Positions 1-5,138 of a stretch of 5,138 nt of DNA are shown here, in pieces. The stretch is taken from the NCBI GenBank assembly GCA_016741945.1, contig JACVCQ010000224.1, positions 1 to 5,138 on the forward strand, given 5' to 3'. A program made the position numbers and the translations under genes. This DNA is from Chitinophagaceae bacterium. GTDB taxonomy: Bacteria > Bacteroidota > Bacteroidia > Chitinophagales > Chitinophagaceae. How positions within the stretch are numbered: position 1 is the first letter of the stretch; every line of letters begins with the position of its first letter. Below the pieces are notes generated by a model that saw only the letters and a program-made list of their open reading frames with translations, had not been told where the DNA came from and did not search any database.

Positions 1-1
1 G

Positions 2-493
2 GTTACAGACGACCCTGTAAGAGCCAGAAAAGCCATTACCATGCTGAGTAATATTTTGCGGAATAGCATTCAGGTAGACAAGGCAGAAAAAACACTTTTT
101 GAAAAAGAATTATCGATTATCAAAGATTATATTGCACTTGAGCAGATTCGTTTTGCAGATCAATTATATGCTCAATATGACATTGAAGACGATACATTAG
201 ATCAACCTGTTCCTGCTATGGTACTCCAGTATCTGGTGGAGAAAGCCATTCGTCATGGTTTCGATGATAAAGTCAAAACAGCAAGTATTGATATTTACTC
301 TGAATACAAAGAAGATGTACATTGTTTTGGCGTCATCAGTTCAGGTAACTTATCAAACTATCTGGAACAGGAGAATGAACATCTGAGTGAAATCAGAAAA
401 CGTATATACAGTATTTATGGGCAAAAAGCACGTATTTTGATAGATACTCCCGAAGCGGGTATGATCAAAGCAGCGGTTTGTATTCCTTTATAA
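2..493 (+). CDS. LytS/YehU-type sensor histidine kinase, C-terminal fragment with degenerate ATP-binding motifs
   Basis: This is the end of a membrane sensor kinase of the LytS/YehU type (His_kinase plus HATPase_c). Such kinases usually phosphorylate a LytTR response regulator. The reading frame is open from base 2, and the residues before the ATG at 41 (VTDDPVRARKAIT) already match the family, so that ATG is internal and the gene starts outside the window. The phosphoacceptor His box (family form NPHFLFN) would lie some 15-20 residues further upstream and cannot be judged. Counting from the ATG at 41, residues 21-47 carry the family's conserved helix (KELSIIKDYIALEQIRF). The N box reads LVEKAIRHG where the family has LVENAIKHG, so K68 replaces the metal-binding Asn. 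The usual GxGL of the G box is NEHL at 112-115. The fold seems complete to the C-terminal IPL, but ATP binding is doubtful. No response regulator gene lies in the window. It could be a pseudokinase or a diverged paralogue. Confidence 0.85.
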   Translation, partial: VTDDPVRARKAITMLSNILRNSIQVDKAEKTLFEKELSIIKDYIALEQIRFADQLYAQYDIEDDTLDQPVPAMVLQYLVEKAIRHGFDDKVKTASIDIYSEYKEDVHCFGVISSGNLSNYLEQENEHLSEIRKRIYSIYGQKARILIDTPEAGMIKAAVCIPL

Positions 494-507
494 AAAAATT
501 TCTGAGA

Positions 508-1575
508 TTACTGAAGCTCTTCTTTTTTACCTAAATATTCCTGCAATAAAGTAATCTGATTCTTGGCACGCTCAAAATTATGTGTGGGGTATTGTATTTG
601 ATAATATCGATCACCCAGTAAAAAATCAGTCATGAAACGAAGTGCTTGCATGTAAATCATGATGGCTCCTGCATCAAAAAACGACCGTCGCTCTTTATTT
701 GTAAGAATATCTCCCATTCCTTGTGCATATCCATCTACAATGGCTTTATACATATCCATTCGTACATGAATGGAACTTAGGTTTGTTTCTTCCTCGTTTA
801 CCGGAGAGAGATAGGTTCTGAACATATCACCAAGATCACTGAAAAAATACCCGGGCATTACTGTATCTAAATCAATTACACATAATCCTCTATCTTTTTC
901 ATCAAACAAAACATTACTGATTTTGGTATCATGATGCGTCACCCTTATTTTAAATTCCGGGTCACTCAATATAGAACGATAAGTGTGTTCAATGAAAGAA
1001 AAGGATACTAATAAATTTATCCATTTTTCAGCCAGTATCATACGTTCCTCTAAACCATTGCGAAGTGCTTGCTGAAACTGCTCATACCGAAATGAAAGAT
1101 CATGAAACCTTGTGATGGTAATTTGCAGTTTTGAACAATCGAAACTGGAAAATTGTCTGGTAAAGTTTCCAAACTGAAAAGCTGCTTCTTTTGCCTGTTG
1201 TGTATTTTCTACTACTGTAATAGTTCGTGAATTAGGGATATAAGTAAACAATCGATAAAACCCATCTCCTTGTTTTACCATGGTTGTTCCATTTGAGGCG
1301 TTGAGTGGCATGGTGAATAAGTAATGGGGAGAAACAGACAAAATATAAACACCCAATTGTTCTATATTTTCTTGAATCCATTCAGGCCTTTGAAAAACAG
1401 TAGTATTAATTCGTTGAAGAATCCAAGCGTGATTACCCTTACTCAGTTTCCAGGTACGATTGATCAGTCCATTGCTAATGGTTGTTACTTCAATAGATGA
1501 ATCATGTAAACCATAAACTTCCAAAACAGATATGGGAGGAAGACTATTTATCATTGTTTCATCAGAATTCATCAT
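508..1575 (-). CDS. nahK: NahK-like N-acetylhexosamine 1-kinase (APH-fold sugar kinase)
   Basis: Probable cytoplasmic kinase that uses ATP to phosphorylate GlcNAc or GalNAc at the anomeric C1. In bifidobacteria this step feeds hexosamine-1-phosphate into UDP-sugar exchange. The 355 residues match Bifidobacterium NahK (about 360) from end to end, as I remember that sequence. Shared features are an N-terminal loop SNGLINRTW (35-43), ILQRIN (52-57), FGNFTRQFSSFD (135-146), the catalytic loop VTHHDTKISN (212-221, base D216, metal ligand N221), IDLDTVMPG (234-242, metal ligand D235) and a C-terminal RFMTDFLLGDRYY stretch (313-325). No signal peptide is seen. The start at 1575 overlaps the glycosidase stop by 14 bases. 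An alternative ATG at 1554 falls just after that stop, so the exact start is open. The overlap implies co-transcription and perhaps translational coupling with the GH109 gene. Databases often name such proteins only aminoglycoside phosphotransferase family. The family call is firm, but sugar specificity is inferred. Confidence 0.85.
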   Translation of the reverse strand: MMNSDETMINSLPPISVLEVYGLHDSSIEVTTISNGLINRTWKLSKGNHAWILQRINTTVFQRPEWIQENIEQLGVYILSVSPHYLFTMPLNASNGTTMVKQGDGFYRLFTYIPNSRTITVVENTQQAKEAAFQFGNFTRQFSSFDCSKLQITITRFHDLSFRYEQFQQALRNGLEERMILAEKWINLLVSFSFIEHTYRSILSDPEFKIRVTHHDTKISNVLFDEKDRGLCVIDLDTVMPGYFFSDLGDMFRTYLSPVNEEETNLSSIHVRMDMYKAIVDGYAQGMGDILTNKERRSFFDAGAIMIYMQALRFMTDFLLGDRYYQIQYPTHNFERAKNQITLLQEYLGKKEELQ

Positions 1576-2917
1576 TCAAGGCAAATACTGGCTTACGATA
1601 CATCCATTGTCCACCAGTGAAATCTGGGAATGGAATGGTTTGGTTACCCAGATCAATGGATTGTTCACTCAATGGTGTAATGGCACTCCAACTAGCAGCA
1701 TCATATACATCCATGGGTGTTGCTTGTTTTCTTTTGATGGATTCAATAAATGAGTGGATCACAAAAAAATCCATCCCACCATGTCCCGCTCCATCTGTTT
1801 CTTTACTCCATCTTTTCCATAAAGGATGATCATATTTATCTAACCAGTCTTTGCTGTTATCCCATTGATGCGCTTTGGCTGATTTACCTTCCAGATAAAT
1901 CCCCTTGTTAATATCCATCCAAATTCCTTCTGTTCCTTGTACCCTAAAACCTAAAGAATAAGGTCTTGGTAAGTTGGTATCATGCTGTAACAAAATAGTT
2001 TCACCATTGGCACAAAGGATATTTGTGGTAACTACATCGCCCAATTTAAATTTCACTTTGGCATTAGGATGGTTTTCACCTCCATTCTTTACAATATGAT
2101 TGTGTAAGCCTCTTGCTTTGGAAGCAAATGAAGACAATGAAACAAAACGATTACCACGGTTGATATTGATATAGTGAGCAACCGGACCAATACCATGTGT
2201 TGGATATAAATCTCCGTTTCGATTCACAGAATGAGCCGTACGCCATGCCGCTTCAGAAAATCCTTTTTCACCAAACTCTACACCATAACCATAAGGATGA
2301 ATGCCGTCATTAAATTTTACTTCCCGAAGATCATGCTGATACCCCCCCTGAAGATGAATCAACTCTCCAAACAGGTTCTGTCTAACCATATTCAGTACCG
2401 CCATCACATCTCTTCTATAACAAACATTTTCCAGCATCATCACATGTGCTTTGGCTGATTCAGCAGCACGCACTACTTCCCAATGATCTTCTAAACTAAT
2501 ACCAATCATTACTTCAGAGCCAACATATTTAATACCTGCTTGCATGGATCCGATAATCATTTCTTTATGCCATTCCCAAGGAGTGGCGATGATAATACCG
2601 TCGAGCTGATGTGTTGTAATCATTTTCTTCCATGCATAAGGGTCTCCCGTAAATACTTGTGGCATAGGCTTACCACTTTTGGCAATCATAGCTTTGGCAG
2701 CTTCCAACATTTTATCATTGATATCACAAATGGCCACTAGCTCTGTATCAGCTCTGCGTAAAATCAAGTCTAAATGATTTTGTCCGCGAAGACCTGTGCC
2801 AATAATGGCGAGACGCACTTTTTCAGCTTTGGTTTCAGCATAAGTATTGATGGAAGGAAGTACAGTCATAGCAGCAGCCGTCAATCCAGTTTGTGCAATA
2901 AATTTTCTCCTTAACAT
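1562..2917 (-). CDS. GH109 family glycosidase, Tat-exported (alpha-N-acetylgalactosaminidase type)
   Basis: Predicted NAD-dependent glycoside hydrolase of family GH109, built on a Gfo/Idh/MocA oxidoreductase fold. Characterised members remove terminal alpha-GalNAc (the Elizabethkingia enzyme acts on blood group A antigen) by transient oxidation and elimination. The start at 2917 gives 451 residues beginning MLRRKFIAQTG, a twin-arginine signal with hydrophobic core to about residue 22 and likely cleavage near TYA (25-27). A start at 2941 adds eight residues and spoils this layout. The Rossmann motif is IIGTGLRGQ (38-46). Against the remembered Elizabethkingia enzyme, the cofactor and substrate residues E149, Y179, R213, Y225, H228 and Y307 fall on E163 (LENVCYRRD), Y193 (GGYQHD), R226, Y238 and H241 (YPTH), and Y320 (RPY), with matching spacing from R226 to Y320. 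The protein is full length. It is first in a probable operon with the NahK-like kinase. A different hexosaminide linkage or a plain oxidoreductase role remains possible. Confidence 0.87.
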   Translation of the reverse strand: MLRRKFIAQTGLTAAAMTVLPSINTYAETKAEKVRLAIIGTGLRGQNHLDLILRRADTELVAICDINDKMLEAAKAMIAKSGKPMPQVFTGDPYAWKKMITTHQLDGIIIATPWEWHKEMIIGSMQAGIKYVGSEVMIGISLEDHWEVVRAAESAKAHVMMLENVCYRRDVMAVLNMVRQNLFGELIHLQGGYQHDLREVKFNDGIHPYGYGVEFGEKGFSEAAWRTAHSVNRNGDLYPTHGIGPVAHYININRGNRFVSLSSFASKARGLHNHIVKNGGENHPNAKVKFKLGDVVTTNILCANGETILLQHDTNLPRPYSLGFRVQGTEGIWMDINKGIYLEGKSAKAHQWDNSKDWLDKYDHPLWKRWSKETDGAGHGGMDFFVIHSFIESIKRKQATPMDVYDAASWSAITPLSEQSIDLGNQTIPFPDFTGGQWMYRKPVFALNDEF

Positions 2918-2975
2918 GGCATTTATTTTAGACAACCACAATGTAAGGGATAAAAATAAAATAGTAAGTGATATC

Positions 2976-3012
2976 CAAAGAATACCTATTCCGGTAATAC
3001 CACATTACCAAA
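2976..3012 (-). promoter_or_regulatory. Weak Bacteroidota-type promoter candidate for the GH109-kinase pair
   Basis: On the minus strand, TATTCTTTG (2984-2976) resembles the Bacteroidota -7 element TAnnTTTG with one extra base, and TTTG (3012-3009) could serve as the -33 box. The spacing of about 24 bases is longer than the usual 19-21. The -7-like motif lies about 60 bases before the GH109 ATG and downstream of the protease terminator, where a promoter is expected. The position is good but the match is poor. Confidence 0.25.
2993..3009. promoter_or_regulatory. Perfect inverted repeat GGTAAT-n5-ATTACC, possible operator
   Basis: Two perfect 6-base arms (2993-2998 and 3004-3009) flank a 5-base spacer, the geometry of a site for a dimeric repressor or activator. 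It lies 76-92 bases upstream of the GH109 start and overlaps the outer part of the only promoter-like motif in the spacer. It is separate from the terminator hairpin and has no T tract. No regulator gene is in the window, so a binding role is inferred from shape and place only. Confidence 0.35.
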
Positions 3013-3013
3013 T

Positions 3014-3045
3014 AAAAAATCGCCTGATCTTTTTGATCAGGCGAT
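3014..3045 (-). terminator. Intrinsic terminator of the tricorn-like protease gene
   Basis: An 11-base-pair perfect stem (arms 3035-3045 and 3019-3029) closes a 5-base loop. On the minus strand it is followed by a run of five T (3018-3014), then ATT. It begins about 20 bases after the protease stop codon at 3066. On the plus strand the hairpin is followed by A-rich sequence, so it works in one direction only. It separates the protease from the glycosidase-kinase unit. Confidence 0.88.
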
Positions 3046-3065
3046 AAAAATAAAATGATACAAGA

Positions 3066-5138
3066 CTAATTCTTCGGACGGAAGGATCGAATCGGTGGGG
3101 CAGGTTCTTTCTTCAATTCAATTCCTTGTGTAGGCATTAAACGTAAAGCTTCCTGAACAGCTTTTTCCAATTGTGGATCTCGTCCCTCTATGATCGCTTT
3201 TGGATCATGAAACACTTCAATATCCGGCGCTACTCCTTCAGCTTCTACAGCCCATTTACCATCTGTATCAAAAAAACCTCCTCTGGGTGCTACCATTCTT
3301 CCACCATCGATAAAGGGCGGTGTATCCCAAGTACCTACCAGTCCACCCCATGTTCTTGTTCCTACCAATGGACCCAGTTTCATCTTTCTAAACATATACG
3401 GTAACAGATCACCACCTGATCCTGCATTTTCATTAATGATCATCACTTTAGGTCCCCATATACCAGCCATCGGCGTGGTTGAAACACGATGCCCTTCTAC
3501 CCTGTTATTGAAATATCCTTGCAATTTTCTACTCATCACATCAATCATATAATCAGCAGCAGATCCTCCACCATTATTTCTTTCGTCAATGATAGCACCT
3601 TGCTTATCTTGTTGAGAAAAATAATAACGATTGAATGAAGTATATCCGGGATCACCAGTATTGGGCACATACACATAAGCTAATTTACCACCTGATAATG
3701 CATCTACTTTTCGACGGTTGCCTTCTACCCAATCGCGAGATCGCAATGCGGCTTCATTGGCAATGGGAACAACCGTTATCAATTGTGATCCTTCCCATGT
3801 AGGCTTACTATTTACCCTAATCTTAATTTGTCTATTGGCAGTGCCTTCAAATAAACTATACAGGTTCATGGATGCATCTAATTTTTGTCCATTCACTTCC
3901 AGTAAATAATCTCCCACTTTTACATGGATACCCGGACCACTCAATGGTGATCTTAATTCCGGATTCCAATTTTCACCGGTATATATTTTTTTGATCTTGA
4001 AATAACCATTATCTACTTGATAGTCTGCACCCAATAATCCACCCGGAACAGTAAGCAGATCCGGGAAGTCACCACCGCTCACGTAAGAATGTCCTACAGC
4101 CACTTCTCCACTAATAATATCAATGATATAATTGAGATCTGATCTGTGTTTTACATGTTTTACCCAAGGCTTATACCACTCATAGATCTTATCCCATGGT
4201 GCGCCATGTACATTATCCACATAGAGAAAATCTCTTTGCAAACGCCATCCTTCTTTATAGATCTGTTCTGCTTCTTTACCGGGATCCACATATACTTTCA
4301 TGGCATCGGTTGCCAATCTGCCTTCACCCGGACGAGGTGCCGCCGACGTACCAACGATGTACCATCCGGCACCTGAACGATACAATAAATTTTTGCGATC
4401 AGCACTGGTGACTGCACTATTCACAGCTCTAGCAAACTCAATCGTTTTTTGATCTTTCGTACTGTATCTATTCAATACTACACCAGGCTGATTGGGTATT
4501 GCTTCCATATAAAACACGGTGCCATCAGGTCCTGCTACTAAGCCTGTATAATTTCTCAATGGAATATTCGCAGCAATGATTCGCTGATCCAATCCATCAA
4601 AATCAATTTTCACCTGAACACCGGAAGCGGCTGATGGTTTGGTTTGTTTAGAACCGGTATCAGCCGGGTTCTTCACGGGTTCATCATCACTTTTGGGTTC
4701 TAATGGAGATGCTGCATCTTTACTCAGTACTGCAATGTATAATGCACGTGTTACCGGATAATTGTAATTACTCATATCCAACCAACCGGTTGCCAATCCA
4801 AAATCAGTACTTGCTAAAAAGTATAAGTACTTACCGGTTTCATCCCATTGCGGATCAATGGCATCTGATAAACCATCTGTTAACTGTTTGCTCACACCTG
4901 TTTCAAGATTGTACACTTTTACTGCTTTGAACTGATTATTTTGCAATTGCACATAAGCAATCCATTTACTATCCGGCGACCAAACAGGCTTCATGGTTCT
5001 GTTAGGATGTGCATAACGATCGGTATCTACTGTTTTAATGGCACCGGTTTTCCCATCCCTGTACCGTTAATTTTAATCAGGATTGGTAACTTGAATTCTT
5101 TTACCTCTCGGGTACAAAACTGGGTTGAAAAAAAATTT
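3066..5138 (-). CDS. Tricorn-like S41 serine protease, C-terminal part, frame disturbed near the window edge
   Basis: Tricorn-family proteins are large serine proteases with N-terminal beta-propellers, a PDZ domain and an S41 core. Bacterial members of about 1,050-1,100 residues are usually exported. Numbered from the internal ATG at 4994, the last propeller repeats carry WSPDSKWIAY (5-14) and span 1-230, interrupted by a low-complexity linker (about 92-125). C1 follows at about 240-310 with the catalytic His in VGHSYVSGGD (H302), then PDZ (about 315-395, LLEVNGQKL) and the S41 core (about 430-600). The core has ERNNGGGSAADY, nucleophile S526 in NAGSGGD, RTWGGLVG and a Glu in WAVEAEG (E584 or E586), so the enzyme looks active. 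Codons before 4994 also fit the family (KTGAIKTVDTDRYAHPNRT), so that ATG is not the start. TAA codons at 5067-5069 and 5073-5075 interrupt the frame, but homology resumes beyond them. The true start and signal peptide lie outside the window. A terminator follows directly. Confidence 0.88.

Noticed and set aside
41..493. The ATG at 41 as the real start of a short stand-alone ATPase-like protein.
   Set aside because: The frame is open to base 2 and its upstream codons match the same kinase family, so this is the tail of a longer gene.
1497..1829. A 110-codon plus-strand reading frame opposite the kinase-glycosidase junction.
   Set aside because: It lies antisense to two well-supported genes, has no recognisable domain and looks like a shadow of their codon pattern. 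The same holds for the other short plus-strand frames between 1500 and 4930.
3019..3045. The strong hairpin as a bidirectional terminator or riboswitch element for the GH109 gene.
   Set aside because: Only the minus-strand side has a T tract, directly after the protease gene. The stem is a simple perfect hairpin and no plus-strand gene reads into it.
2917..3065. Searched the only sizeable spacer for tRNA, small RNA or a small ORF.
   Set aside because: No cloverleaf, conserved RNA motif or credible start plus coding pattern was seen beyond the terminator, the dyad and a weak promoter motif.
3415..3425. The S41 nucleophile motif reads NAGSGGD rather than the archaeal tricorn GSDG, which might suggest an altered active site.
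   Set aside because: The nucleophilic Ser is kept, and as far as I recall bacterial tricorn-like proteins commonly carry GSGGD. His and Glu partners are also present.
4667..4721. Low-complexity stretch in the protease (Ser, Asp, Lys and Pro rich), checked as a possible repeat or inserted element.
   Set aside because: It stays in frame, has no repeat unit or flanking duplication, and fits a flexible linker in the propeller region.

Overview
The window is AT-rich and carries genes in the style of the phylum Bacteroidota: no Shine-Dalgarno boxes ahead of starts, a LytS-type histidine kinase, a GH109 glycosidase and a tricorn-like S41 protease. The proteins look most like those of Chitinophagaceae or relatives, but that placement is an inference from remembered homologues. 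Coding density is high and no gap exceeds 150 bases. Both ends cut through genes.

Left edge (about 2-493, + strand): the C-terminal part of a LytS/YehU-type sensor histidine kinase. Its ATP-binding motifs look eroded: the N-box Asn is a Lys and the Gly box is missing. It converges on the next gene with only 14 bases between the stop codons.

Middle (508-2917, - strand): two overlapping genes. The first transcribed encodes a Tat-exported, NAD-dependent glycosidase of family GH109 (alpha-N-acetylgalactosaminidase type). The second encodes a full-length homologue of N-acetylhexosamine 1-kinase (NahK). The pair suggests release of a terminal GalNAc outside the cytoplasm, followed after uptake by C1 phosphorylation inside. 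This is the most interesting functional idea in the window. Each family is known, and only the pairing is worth a second look.

Spacer (2918-3065): a strong intrinsic terminator for the gene on the right, a perfect GGTAAT-n5-ATTACC inverted repeat, and a weak promoter-like motif ahead of the glycosidase gene. The glycosidase-kinase pair is therefore probably its own transcription unit.

Right edge (3066-5138, - strand): the C-terminal two thirds of a tricorn-like serine protease, with the end of a beta-propeller, the C1 domain, a PDZ domain and an S41 catalytic domain. Homology continues upstream of the first in-window ATG to the window edge, but two TAA codons interrupt it at 5067-5075. Two compensating one-base indels would explain both, which suggests low-quality sequence at a contig end rather than a true gene start.

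No RNA genes, CRISPR arrays, insertion sequences or phage genes were seen. I did not find a convincing wholly new system.
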